NCBI GenBank assembly: GCA_947586295.1
Contig: CANPXQ010000009.1
Location: 1-16,333, forward strand
Direction: 5' to 3'
Source of the DNA: an uncultured Bacilli bacterium
Lineage (GTDB): Bacteria > Bacillota_I > Bacilli_A > RF39 > UBA660
Length of the DNA: 16,333 bases
The translations under genes and the position numbers were made by a program. Each line of letters starts with the position of its first letter. The stretch's first letter is position 1. The notes beneath the pieces are model-generated. The model ran no database searches. It had not been told where the DNA came from and saw only the letters and a list, made by a program, of their open reading frames with translations. Shown here in pieces: positions 7,519-15,421 of this stretch.

Positions 7519-8493
7519 ATGTGTACAGCTGTAACTTATCATACTAAAGATCATTATTTCGGTAGAAATCTGGATTTAGAATATTCTTATAAGGAAACTG
7601 TTACTATTACACCCCGGAATTATCCTTTTAAATTTCGCCAAGCAAAAGAAATAACGAAGCATTATGCGATAATTGGAATGGCTTATGTAATGGATAATTA
7701 TCCTTTATATTATGATGCCATAAATGAAAAAGGTTTAGGAATGGCCGGCTTAAATTTTCCGCAAAATGCTTGCTATAAAGAAATTAATAATGCTTTAGAT
7801 AACATTGCTCCTTTTGAATTTATTCCTTGGATTTTATCTCAATGTGCAAATATTAATGAAGCTATAGAATTATTAAATAAAATTAATATTGCGAATATTA
7901 ATTATAGTGAAGAATTACCAGCTTCGCCATTACATTGGATTATAGCGGATAAAGAAAAAGCTATAACGGTTGAATGTGTAAAAGATGGTTTAAAAATATA
8001 TGATAATCCGGTTGGAGTATTAACGAATAATCCCACCTTTGATATCCAAATGTTTAATTTAAATAACTATATGAGTTTATCTACGGAAGCTCCGTGTAAT
8101 AATTTTGCTAAAAATTTAAATTTAGAAACATATAGTCGGGGAATGGGAGCTATTGGACTACCTGGAGATTTATCTTCATCTTCGCGCTTTGTTAAAGCTA
8201 CTTTTACAAAAATGAATTCATTATCTGGAGATAGTGAATCCGAAAGTATAAGTCAGTTTTTTCATATTTTAGAATCTGTTTATCAACAAAGAGGATGTGT
8301 TCATATGAATAATGATAAATATGAAATAACTATTTATAGTTCGTGCTGTAATTTAGATAAAGGTATATATTATTATATAACTTATGAAAATAACCAAATA
8401 ACAGCGGTTAATATGCATAAAGAGAATCTCGATTCTACGAAATTAATAAATTATGACTTAATAAAAAATCAACAAATACTAAATCAAAACTAA
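7519..8493 (+). CDS. bsh: Conjugated bile salt hydrolase (choloylglycine hydrolase family)
   Basis: This 324-residue Ntn-hydrolase cleaves the amide bond of glycine- or taurine-conjugated bile salts. The start is the ATG at 7519, because removing Met must expose the nucleophile Cys2 (MCTAVTYHTKDHYFGRN); a GTG at 7498 would hide it. GAGGAG lies 6 bases upstream. Other active-site residues are present: Arg16, Asp19, Asn79 (GMAGLNF), Asn171 (LTNNPTF) and Arg223 (DLSSSSRF). Asn79, where penicillin V acylases usually have Tyr, favours bile salts. The sequence closely follows, as I recall them, Listeria and Lactobacillus bile salt hydrolases along its whole length. There is no signal peptide, so it is cytoplasmic. 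It begins 11 bases after the ppdK stop, probably on the same transcript, and ends before a strong terminator. Substrate preference is not proven here. Confidence 0.92.
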   Translation: MCTAVTYHTKDHYFGRNLDLEYSYKETVTITPRNYPFKFRQAKEITKHYAIIGMAYVMDNYPLYYDAINEKGLGMAGLNFPQNACYKEINNALDNIAPFEFIPWILSQCANINEAIELLNKINIANINYSEELPASPLHWIIADKEKAITVECVKDGLKIYDNPVGVLTNNPTFDIQMFNLNNYMSLSTEAPCNNFAKNLNLETYSRGMGAIGLPGDLSSSSRFVKATFTKMNSLSGDSESESISQFFHILESVYQQRGCVHMNNDKYEITIYSSCCNLDKGIYYYITYENNQITAVNMHKENLDSTKLINYDLIKNQQILNQN

Positions 8494-8502
8494 ATGTATA
8501 AT

Positions 8503-8538
8503 AAAAGTGTTAGAAATAATTTTTTCTAACATTTTTTT
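8503..8538 (+). terminator. Terminator after the bile salt hydrolase gene
   Basis: A 9-bp perfect stem, TGTTAGAAA (8508-8516) with TTTCTAACA (8523-8531), is extended by AAAAG/TTTTT pairing and followed by a T run (8532-8538). It ends the ppdK-bsh transcript. The 55 bases between it and comEA are A-rich, with no convincing promoter. Confidence 0.85.
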
Positions 8539-8594
8539 ATATTAAAAAGGAAAATAAAATAAAAACGTAAGATATATAAATGAAAGGAGGTATA

Positions 8595-9284
8595 ATGATG
8601 CAAACCATTTATAATTTTTCCGAAAAATATTTTAAATATATTTTGCTTATAAATATAATTTTATTGTTTCTTATTGGTATAATTCCCATCAAAAGTTTAA
8701 TTCATAAAGATACGGTTATAAATCCTGTAGAAGATGATTTAAAGCTTAAGATAGATGAAAGTGTTCCTCTAGCAACTATTAAAGTAGATATAAAAGGCGA
8801 AATTAATAATCCTGGATTATATGAAATAAAAGAAAATAGTACGTTAAATGATGTAATAAAACAAGCAGGAGATTTTACAGCCGAAGCAAATTCTAAAAAT
8901 TTAAATTTAAGTGCTTATGTAGTAGATGAGGCTCTTATAAATATTCCGGCCTTAAAAAAGACGGTAACAAAAACAAATAATTCTAATAATACAAGTAGTA
9001 CTCCTAGTACAATTAAAAAAGAAGTTATAATTCCTAGTCCCAGTAATAAAGTAACAATAAAAGAAAATAATACGCTAAATATAGATCAAGAAAACATAAT
9101 TAATATAAATACTGCTAGTGTAGATGAGTTAATTACTTTAAATGGTATAGGGGAATCTAAAGCCCAGGCTATTATTGAATATCGAAATAGTATCGGGTTA
9201 TTTAAAAATATAAACGAAATAAAAAATGTCAAAGGTATAGGAGAAGCTGTTTATGAAAAAATTAAAGATTTTATTAGCGTTTAA
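8595..9284 (+). CDS. comEA: ComEA, competence DNA-binding receptor
   Basis: ComEA is the membrane-anchored receptor that binds incoming double-stranded DNA outside the cytoplasmic membrane. One transmembrane helix (about residues 13-34) is followed by an SLBB domain (about 60-120, IKVDIKGEINNPGLYEI and later LNDVIKQAGDF). A Ser/Thr/Asn/Lys-rich linker follows, then two helix-hairpin-helix motifs in the last 60 residues (NINTASVDELITLNGIGESK and VKGIGEAVYEKI). The ATG at 8595 (229 aa) is chosen; the ATG at 8598 is equally plausible because AAAGGAGGT (8583-8591) is better spaced for it. The ATG at 8580 lies upstream of that site and is rejected. The gene overlaps comEC by 32 bases. No comEB gene lies between them. 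Confidence 0.92.
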   Translation: MMQTIYNFSEKYFKYILLINIILLFLIGIIPIKSLIHKDTVINPVEDDLKLKIDESVPLATIKVDIKGEINNPGLYEIKENSTLNDVIKQAGDFTAEANSKNLNLSAYVVDEALINIPALKKTVTKTNNSNNTSSTPSTIKKEVIIPSPSNKVTIKENNTLNIDQENIININTASVDELITLNGIGESKAQAIIEYRNSIGLFKNINEIKNVKGIGEAVYEKIKDFISV

Positions 9285-11310
9285 TAAAATCTTAATTATC
9301 TTGGGGATATTTATAGGCATTTATGTTTTAATTACAACTAAGTTGATAAAATATCATTCTATTTATCCGGCGGATACTAACTTTTTACCCGGTAAGATTA
9401 TATCTTTTAATATTAATGGTAATAAATTAACAATGGATATTTTAGCCCAAGAAAAAATAAAAGCAATTTATTATCTTAAAAGTTTAGAAGAAAAAGATAT
9501 GTTAGAATCTAAAATAGAAATAGGCTCTTATATTGAATTATATGGTAGTCTTTATGAAGCAAGTAATAATACTATTCCCAATACCTTTAATTATAAGAAA
9601 TACTTGTATAATAAGAAAATATATTATTTAATGGATGTAACAAGTTATAACTTAAAGGGTCATAATAATTTTTTAGAAAAGATAAAAAATTATTTTTATC
9701 AAAGAGTTAGTAATTTACCAAATAGTGATTATTTAAAAATATTTATATTGGGAGATAAATCTTTAATAAGTAGTGAAGATTACAATAATTTTCAAAAAAA
9801 TGGGGTATCGCATTTACTAGCAATTTCTGGTATGCATATAGGCGTACTTTTAAAAATAATAGATACTTTTTTAAAAAAAATAAAATCTAATAAAAAATTT
9901 ATTTTCGTTTTTTTAATTTTATTATTTTATGCTTATTTAACTAATTTTGCTGCTTCTATTATGCGTTCCGTAATTTTTTATTTATTTTTAAATCTAAATA
10001 AATTATTAAATTTAAAATTAACAAATATGCAAGTATTAATATATACAGCTTATTTTTTAATTCTAATTAATCCTTTTATTATCTATGATGTAGGGTTTAT
10101 TTATTCTTTTGTTATAACGGGAGGAATTATCTTAAGTCATAAATATCTTAAGGGAAGTTACTTAAGACAATTATTATTACTTAGTTTCGTATCTTTTATT
10201 TATAGTTTGCCTATAACTGTTAGTTTAAATTATGAAATTAATTTAACAAGTTTGCTTGCAAATTTAGTATATGTTCCTTATATATCTATAGTTGTTTATC
10301 CCATATCCTTACTAGTTTTTCTATTACCATTTTTAAGTCCTATATTATCTTTTTTATTATTTGTTTTAGAGAAAATAAATTTTATATTTAATCAAATAAG
10401 TTTAAATATTATAGTTCCTAAAATGCCCATTATCTTAATTATTAATTATTATATTATTTTACTTATGGCCTTAAAAATGCGAAAACGCTTCCTCATAGGA
10501 TTATTAATAATTATCTTATTAACTAAGTACATAACTAAATTAGATAGTAGTTATCATATCTATTATTTAGATGTTTCTCAAGGTGATAGTGCCGTAGTAA
10601 TTAGTCCACATCAAAAAGAGGTATTTATGATAGATACGGGAGGAAAAATAAAATATACAAAAGAAAGTTGGGCTCAAAGTAGTAAAAGTTATAATTTAAC
10701 GGATAATACAATTAAATTTTTAAAAAGTAAAGGTATTAGGAAAATTGATTATTTATTTTTAAGCCACGGGGATTATGATCACGCTGGGGAAGCCTTAAAT
10801 ATAATTAATAATTATTCTGTTAATAAGGTATTTATTAATAAGGGAAATATTAATGAATTAGAAAAAGATATATTATCTAAGGCTAAGGTAACAAATAATA
10901 TTAATTTAAAATATTGGCAAATATCAAATTTAAATACCCAAATCTATGAAGAAGAAAATGATAATAGCTTAGTTTTATATTTTAATATCTATAATTATTC
11001 GTTTTTATTTATGGGAGATGCTAGTACTAAAGTAGAAGAAGATATTTTAAATAATTATAATTTAAAGCCGATTAACTTTTTAAAAGTCGCGCATCATGGT
11101 TCTAATACTTCTAGTAGTAGTGCATTTGTAAATTATATTAAACCGAAATATGCGATTATTTCTGTTGGTAAAAATAATATTTATAATCATCCCCATATAG
11201 AAACATTAAATAATTTAAAAAATAGTACAATATTAAGAACAGATTTAGATGGTACTATTGAAATTAATATAAAGAAAGATAAATATTATATCAAAAATTA
11301 TGCTCCTTAA
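9253..11310 (+). CDS. comEC: ComEC, DNA uptake channel with metallo-beta-lactamase domain
   Basis: ComEC is the polytopic membrane channel that takes single-stranded DNA into the cytoplasm during transformation. The 685 residues contain an N-terminal membrane segment, an OB-like region (about 50-130), and the Competence domain with the signature GVSHLLAISGMHIGVL (184-199) and many membrane helices up to about residue 430. A C-terminal metallo-beta-lactamase domain has LDVSQGDSA (439-447), the metal motif HGDYDH (505-510) and AHHGSN (613-618). That domain is thought to degrade the non-transported strand. The metal ligands are intact, so the protein looks functional. AGGAG inside the end of comEA lies 9 bases before the ATG, so translation is coupled to comEA. 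Confidence 0.95.
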   Translation: MKKLKILLAFNKILIILGIFIGIYVLITTKLIKYHSIYPADTNFLPGKIISFNINGNKLTMDILAQEKIKAIYYLKSLEEKDMLESKIEIGSYIELYGSLYEASNNTIPNTFNYKKYLYNKKIYYLMDVTSYNLKGHNNFLEKIKNYFYQRVSNLPNSDYLKIFILGDKSLISSEDYNNFQKNGVSHLLAISGMHIGVLLKIIDTFLKKIKSNKKFIFVFLILLFYAYLTNFAASIMRSVIFYLFLNLNKLLNLKLTNMQVLIYTAYFLILINPFIIYDVGFIYSFVITGGIILSHKYLKGSYLRQLLLLSFVSFIYSLPITVSLNYEINLTSLLANLVYVPYISIVVYPISLLVFLLPFLSPILSFLLFVLEKINFIFNQISLNIIVPKMPIILIINYYIILLMALKMRKRFLIGLLIIILLTKYITKLDSSYHIYYLDVSQGDSAVVISPHQKEVFMIDTGGKIKYTKESWAQSSKSYNLTDNTIKFLKSKGIRKIDYLFLSHGDYDHAGEALNIINNYSVNKVFINKGNINELEKDILSKAKVTNNINLKYWQISNLNTQIYEEENDNSLVLYFNIYNYSFLFMGDASTKVEEDILNNYNLKPINFLKVAHHGSNTSSSSAFVNYIKPKYAIISVGKNNIYNHPHIETLNNLKNSTILRTDLDGTIEINIKKDKYYIKNYAP

Positions 11311-11380
11311 TTTATACGCCTATATCAATAAAAAAATAATTCATAAGATATAATACATTAATTAATGTTTTATATAGATT

Positions 11381-11405
11381 AAGACTCTAGCTAGGTCTTT
11401 TTTTA
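11381..11405 (+). terminator. Terminator after comEC
   Basis: AAGAC (11381-11385) pairs with GTCTT (11395-11399), with CT/AG pairing possible in the loop, and is followed by a run of seven T residues (11398-11404). It ends the comEA-comEC transcript or a short RNA starting near 11361. A TATAAT (11349-11354) without a clear -35 and a 14-bp AT-rich palindrome (11355-11368) lie just upstream. Confidence 0.65.
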
Positions 11406-11441
11406 TAGAAATAATTATTTATTAAAAGTTATCTTATGTTC

Positions 11442-11471
11442 TTTACGAGGTAACAGTTTAAGTGCTATAAT
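11442..11471 (+). promoter_or_regulatory. Promoter of holA
   Basis: TTTACG (11442-11447), 18 bases, then a perfect TATAAT (11466-11471) with an extended -10 TGC at 11463-11465. Start expected near 11478, inside the AGGTG Shine-Dalgarno region, leaving a leader of about 11 nt. The weak -35 is offset by the extended -10. Confidence 0.6.
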
Positions 11472-11488
11472 TACATCAGGTGTAATGT

Positions 11489-12421
11489 ATGAATATTTAT
11501 CTTATAGTAGGCGATAGTTATCATTTAATAAATAAAGAAATTAAAAAAATAGTTAGGGATAATATTTATATATCTATGAATTTAAATCAAGTAACAATTG
11601 AAGATGTTATAAAAGAAGCTAGTTATTATTCTTTAATAGATAATAAAAAGTATATTATTGCTCGCAACGCTACTTGTTTTGAAAATGGTAAACTTACGGA
11701 TAGTGAGTCTAATATGCTTATTAATTATTTAAATAATCCTAACCCTCAAACAACTATTATATTTACTTCTAACAATATAGATGCTCGAAAAAAAATAAGT
11801 AAAATAATAAAAGAAAAATATAAAATAATTAATATTCCGGTATTAGATTATTTAAAAACAACGGATATTATAAATAAGTATTGTGCCGAAAATGGAAAGA
11901 AAATAGAATCTGCGGCTTTAAAGTATCTTATGGAAAATACTAAATCTATTGATTGTATCTTTCAAGAATTAGATAAATTATTTTTATTTTATGGTGATTT
12001 ACCATTAATTAAATATGAAGATACGAAAAATATAGTAGGATCGATAGTTGATGATAATAGTTTTCATTTTATTACTTGTGTTTTAAATAGAAATTTAGAA
12101 GGAGCTTTAAAAATTCTTCAAGATTTAAAATTATATAAAGTAGAAATAATAACTTTAATCATTCTTTTAGCGCGAGAATATCGCAATATGTATTATTTAA
12201 AAAAATATTTTGAAGCACATTTAAATATTCACGAAATAGGGGAAAAATTGAAAATGCAAGATTGGCAAGTAAAAAAACTATATCAAAATAGTTTAAATTA
12301 TCAAGAAAAAGAATTATTAGCTAATATTAAAAAATTAGCAGCTATAGATATTGGTATTAAAACTGGTACAATGGAAAAAGATATTGCTTTATTATCTTTC
12401 TTAGTTGATGTATGTAACTGA
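11489..12421 (+). CDS. holA: DNA polymerase III subunit delta
   Basis: HolA (310 aa) is the clamp-loader subunit that opens the beta sliding clamp at primed sites. The protein begins MNIYLIVGDSYHLINKEIKK, the usual opening of Firmicutes delta. The SLIDNKKYIIARNATCFENG and TTIIFTSNNIDARKKISKII segments belong to the non-ATP-binding AAA+ domain; the GSIVDDNSFHFITCVLNRNLEGAL region leads into the lid. The C-terminal collar includes LLAREYRNMYYLKKY and MQDWQVKKLYQNS. Delta is poorly conserved, and identification rests on these patterns plus its position after comEC, the standard Bacilli order. In many Bacilli rpsT follows; here tig does. The stop is TGA, evidence that TGA is not read as Trp. AGGTG lies six bases before the ATG. 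Confidence 0.9.
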   Translation: MNIYLIVGDSYHLINKEIKKIVRDNIYISMNLNQVTIEDVIKEASYYSLIDNKKYIIARNATCFENGKLTDSESNMLINYLNNPNPQTTIIFTSNNIDARKKISKIIKEKYKIINIPVLDYLKTTDIINKYCAENGKKIESAALKYLMENTKSIDCIFQELDKLFLFYGDLPLIKYEDTKNIVGSIVDDNSFHFITCVLNRNLEGALKILQDLKLYKVEIITLIILLAREYRNMYYLKKYFEAHLNIHEIGEKLKMQDWQVKKLYQNSLNYQEKELLANIKKLAAIDIGIKTGTMEKDIALLSFLVDVCN

Positions 12422-12435
12422 TTTAATGGAAATTC

Positions 12436-12464
12436 TTGCTAAAATAAAAAGTTTATAATATAAT
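12436..12464 (+). promoter_or_regulatory. Promoter of tig
   Basis: TTGCTA (12436-12441), a 17-base spacer and TATAAT (12459-12464). A second TATAAT overlaps one register upstream (12454-12459). The start is expected near 12471, about 25 nt before the ATG. No terminator separates holA from this promoter. Confidence 0.65.
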
Positions 12465-12495
12465 AAATACAGTTTTAAAGGAAAGGAAATAAAAA

Positions 12496-13740
12496 ATGGA
12501 AAATGTTATTGAAAAAGAAATAAAATTGGAAAAAGAATGGATTCAATGTTTGGATAAATCTTTTAAGAAGAAAGCTAAAGAAACTAAAGTTGATGGTTTT
12601 CGAAAAGGTACTGTGCCTAAAGATGTTTATATCAAAAAATTTGGCATAGAATCTTTATATTCTGATGCTGCTAATGAAGCTATTCAAATAGCTTATCGGC
12701 AAATTTTAGATAAAGATAAAATTGTTCCCGTTATTGAACCTACAGTAGATATTACCGGAATAAGCGATACAAACATTATTTTAAAATTTACGATTATTAC
12801 GCATCCATCTGTAACTTTAGGAGAATATAAAAACTTAGGAATTAAAAAAGAAAAGATTAGTGTAACTGCTAAAGAAGTAGAAGATGAAATTAATCATTTA
12901 AGAGAACATATGGCAGATGTAGTTGTTAAAGAAAATGGTGTTGTAGCGAATGGTGATACAGCAGTAATTAATTTTAAAGGATATGTAGATGGTGTCGAAC
13001 TAGAAGGTGGCTCAGGAGAAAACTTTCCTTTGGAAATTGGTTCGCATTCCTTTATTCCGGGATTTGAAGAAGGTTTGATTGGTTTAAAAACTAATGAAGA
13101 AAAAACTTTAAATTTAAAATTTCCGGAAAATTATGTGGCTGATTTAAAAAACAAAGATGTTAAATTTGATGTAAAAATAATGGAAATTAAAACACGTTCT
13201 CTACCAGAAATAAATGAAGACTTTTTTGCTGATTTAGGTTATGAAGATGTAAAAAATTTAGAAGATTTAAAGAAAAAAATAAAAGAAGAATTAACTCACG
13301 AAAAACAACATAATGTGGAAGATAAATTTTTAGACGAATGTTTAGAAAAAGCCGCTGGTAACTTAAAAGTAGAAATTAATAAAGAAATAATTGATGAAGA
13401 AGTTAATCGAATGATTAATCAATATGCTAATCAATTAGCAAGCCAAGGCTTAGATATTAATAAATATTATGAAATAACTAATACTACTGCTGAGGATTTA
13501 CATAAACAAATGGAACCTGAAGCCTTAAAAAGAGTTAAATATCGCTATTTAATTGAAGCTATTGCGGAAGAAGAAAAAATTGATTTTACAAAAGAAGAAG
13601 TAGAAGAAAGAGCTACGGAAATGGCTAAAGAATATGGCATCACGAAAGAAGAATTAATAAAAGCTTACGGATCCACAGATATAGTTAAATATGATATGAA
13701 AATGCGCAAAGCAATGGAAATTCTAAAAGATAATAATTAA
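12496..13740 (+). CDS. tig: Trigger factor, ribosome-associated chaperone
   Basis: Trigger factor (414 aa) binds near the polypeptide exit tunnel and shields nascent chains. The ribosome-docking signature GFRKGTVP is at 34-41. The FKBP-type peptidyl-prolyl isomerase domain covers about 150-235 (GDTAVINFKGYVDG, SHSFIPGFEEGLIGL). The rest, 240-414, is the helical C-terminal domain. The protein starts about ten residues shorter than E. coli TF: the first beta strand before the EKEIKLEKEW segment is missing. An in-frame TAA at 12490-12492 rules out a longer start, so the shortening is real if the sequence is right. Purine-rich AAAGGAAAGGA precedes the ATG. It is probably monocistronic, with its own promoter and a strong terminator. 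Confidence 0.95.
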   Translation: MENVIEKEIKLEKEWIQCLDKSFKKKAKETKVDGFRKGTVPKDVYIKKFGIESLYSDAANEAIQIAYRQILDKDKIVPVIEPTVDITGISDTNIILKFTIITHPSVTLGEYKNLGIKKEKISVTAKEVEDEINHLREHMADVVVKENGVVANGDTAVINFKGYVDGVELEGGSGENFPLEIGSHSFIPGFEEGLIGLKTNEEKTLNLKFPENYVADLKNKDVKFDVKIMEIKTRSLPEINEDFFADLGYEDVKNLEDLKKKIKEELTHEKQHNVEDKFLDECLEKAAGNLKVEINKEIIDEEVNRMINQYANQLASQGLDINKYYEITNTTAEDLHKQMEPEALKRVKYRYLIEAIAEEEKIDFTKEEVEERATEMAKEYGITKEELIKAYGSTDIVKYDMKMRKAMEILKDNN

Positions 13741-13769
13741 GTTAATTACCCGTTAATTAACTTTTTTTC
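13739..13769 (+). terminator. Terminator after tig
   Basis: AAGTTAATTA (13739-13748) pairs perfectly with TAATTAACTT (13754-13763) around a five-base CCCGT loop, followed by a T run through 13768. The left arm uses the last two bases of the tig stop codon. Confidence 0.85.
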
Positions 13770-13773
13770 TGGC

Positions 13774-13802
13774 TTGCTTTTTTTCTTTTTTTTTGCTAAC
13801 CT
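13774..13802 (+). promoter_or_regulatory. Weak candidate promoter of the WG-repeat-like gene
   Basis: TTGCTT (13774-13779), 17 bases, then TAACCT (13797-13802) with an extended TGC before it (13794-13796). Both boxes match the consensus at only about half their positions. A TAATAT at 13803-13808 is an alternative -10 but would start transcription inside the Shine-Dalgarno. A promoter is expected here because a strong terminator lies just upstream. Confidence 0.3.
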
Positions 13803-13819
13803 TAATATAGGTGATAAGT

Positions 13820-15397
13820 ATGGAAGATCCAAAAAGTATTTTAAAAACCTTAAAGATAATTGCAATATGTAGTGTTATTTTTATATTAGTAATAGTAATA
13901 TATCACCTAATAATAAATTCTCATCGTATAGAAAAAGTCGAAAAAGAAAGAATTGATTATAGTTTAACCGAAGTAAATACTAATTATGATAATCCCAAAT
14001 ATTGTAATAATTTTTATGTTGTTAATGATAAACTTAATAAGACAGCTATTATCTTAAATGAAGACTTGCAAACGATTGAAAACTTAAGTATCCCAGTTGA
14101 AGATGTATATTGTTTGTATGATGATTATTATTTAATTAAAAATAATAGTAATAATGTTACTTTAAAGAAAAATGGTAGTATTATTGATACAATAGATTTA
14201 AATGTTATTGATAGTGGAAAAATTTATAATGATGTTGGTGGTATGTATTTAACTTATGAATACATTATGAATACTTTAAATAATGAAAAAACTTTATTAC
14301 TTAATAAATATGCCTATGCGGATAATGTATTAATAGATATTTATACAGGAACAATCATCGATAATAATATTATTAATTTAAAAGAAATATATTATAAAGA
14401 AGAAATAAGATTTTTATATATTACAACAAGTAGTAATAATACTTATTTATTTGATATTACTAGTGGTAGTAAATTATATCCTAATTATTATTTAGTTTTT
14501 CCATCTTTAGATGAAAAATATTATACGCAATCCATTAATAGTTTTGTATTTCAAAAAAATGATCGAAAAGGTTTAATTGATAAATTAGGAAATGTAATTA
14601 TTGAACCTAACGAAGATAATATTATCTTAAATTCCGATAATGATTATTATTATGCGGTAGTAAGAAATAATAAGTATGGTTTAATAAATAGTTTTTCTAA
14701 TGTTGCTTTAGATTTTGTTTATGATAATATTATTGTCTTAGATAACTATGTCATAACTGTAAAAGATAGTAAATTAGATGTATATAATAATGTTTTAGAA
14801 AAAATAAATACTGAAGAATATGCTTGTCCAGATGCTTCTATTATAGTCAATGATTATCCTGATTTTATCCAAATAAAAAGTATTGATAATAATGGTTTAA
14901 AAGAATTAATTATAACTAAAAAAGATAATAATTTTCATCTTATAAATGCTATAAATATTATTAAATATGGTGAATTATTCTATAATGATACTTGTTATTT
15001 AGTAAATGATGAAGGAAATTATAGTATCTATATAAAAGATGAAAAGAAATTTAAAATAATGACAAATTTTAAAAATAATATTGATAATACCTATATGCTT
15101 AATTTTAATGAATTATACTTAGATTATAAATATGAAGAGAAAATAAAATATAGTTTTTATCGTATTAATTCAGGAAAATTAATTGAAGCATACTCTAAAG
15201 ATGAATTAGATCAAGAGTTTGAATCATATAAAGTTAAAAAGGTCGTATTTGTAAGACAAAATGATACTATTAAAGTTTATTTTAATAATGATGAATATGA
15301 TTCTTTTACGGCTACAGAGTTATCACATCTTCACGATGATTATTATTTATTAAAAACTTCAGATGAAAATAAATTTATTCATATTATGCAAAAATAA
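13820..15397 (+). CDS. Single-pass membrane protein with WG-like repeats, function unknown
   Basis: A 525-residue protein with a cytoplasmic N-terminal stub (MEDPKSILKTLK), one hydrophobic helix (about residues 13-34), and a long outer domain of about 490 residues rich in Asn, Asp, Tyr and Ile. Within it, NDRKGLIDKLGNVIIEP and NNKYGLINSFSNVALDFVYD (about 247-296) have the spacing of WG/KWG beta-propeller-like repeats, G-L-I-[DN]....NV, but lack the Trp. Four cysteines are scattered through the outer part. No enzyme motif is visible. The ATG at 13820 is chosen because AGGTGAT (13809-13815) sits just before it; a GTG at 13811 lies inside that site. It probably stands alone and converges on the ZIP transporter gene. 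Its role is unknown; a surface binding or scaffold protein is plausible. Confidence 0.72.
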   Translation: MEDPKSILKTLKIIAICSVIFILVIVIYHLIINSHRIEKVEKERIDYSLTEVNTNYDNPKYCNNFYVVNDKLNKTAIILNEDLQTIENLSIPVEDVYCLYDDYYLIKNNSNNVTLKKNGSIIDTIDLNVIDSGKIYNDVGGMYLTYEYIMNTLNNEKTLLLNKYAYADNVLIDIYTGTIIDNNIINLKEIYYKEEIRFLYITTSSNNTYLFDITSGSKLYPNYYLVFPSLDEKYYTQSINSFVFQKNDRKGLIDKLGNVIIEPNEDNIILNSDNDYYYAVVRNNKYGLINSFSNVALDFVYDNIIVLDNYVITVKDSKLDVYNNVLEKINTEEYACPDASIIVNDYPDFIQIKSIDNNGLKELIITKKDNNFHLINAINIIKYGELFYNDTCYLVNDEGNYSIYIKDEKKFKIMTNFKNNIDNTYMLNFNELYLDYKYEEKIKYSFYRINSGKLIEAYSKDELDQEFESYKVKKVVFVRQNDTIKVYFNNDEYDSFTATELSHLHDDYYLLKTSDENKFIHIMQK

Positions 15398-15421
15398 AAC
15401 ATCGTGAAGATGTTTTATTTT
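15391..15421. terminator. Bidirectional terminator between convergent genes
   Basis: A perfect 13-bp stem, AAAATAAAACATC (15391-15403) with GATGTTTTATTTT (15409-15421), has a five-base loop. Each arm is T-rich on its outgoing strand, so it can stop transcripts from both sides. The TAA of the rightward gene (15395-15397) lies inside one arm and the stop of the leftward ZIP gene (15420-15422) overlaps the other. Confidence 0.8.

Noticed and set aside
11311..11488. T-box or riboswitch upstream of holA
   Set aside because: No T-box motif or conserved aptamer elements are visible; a simple terminator followed by a promoter explains the region.
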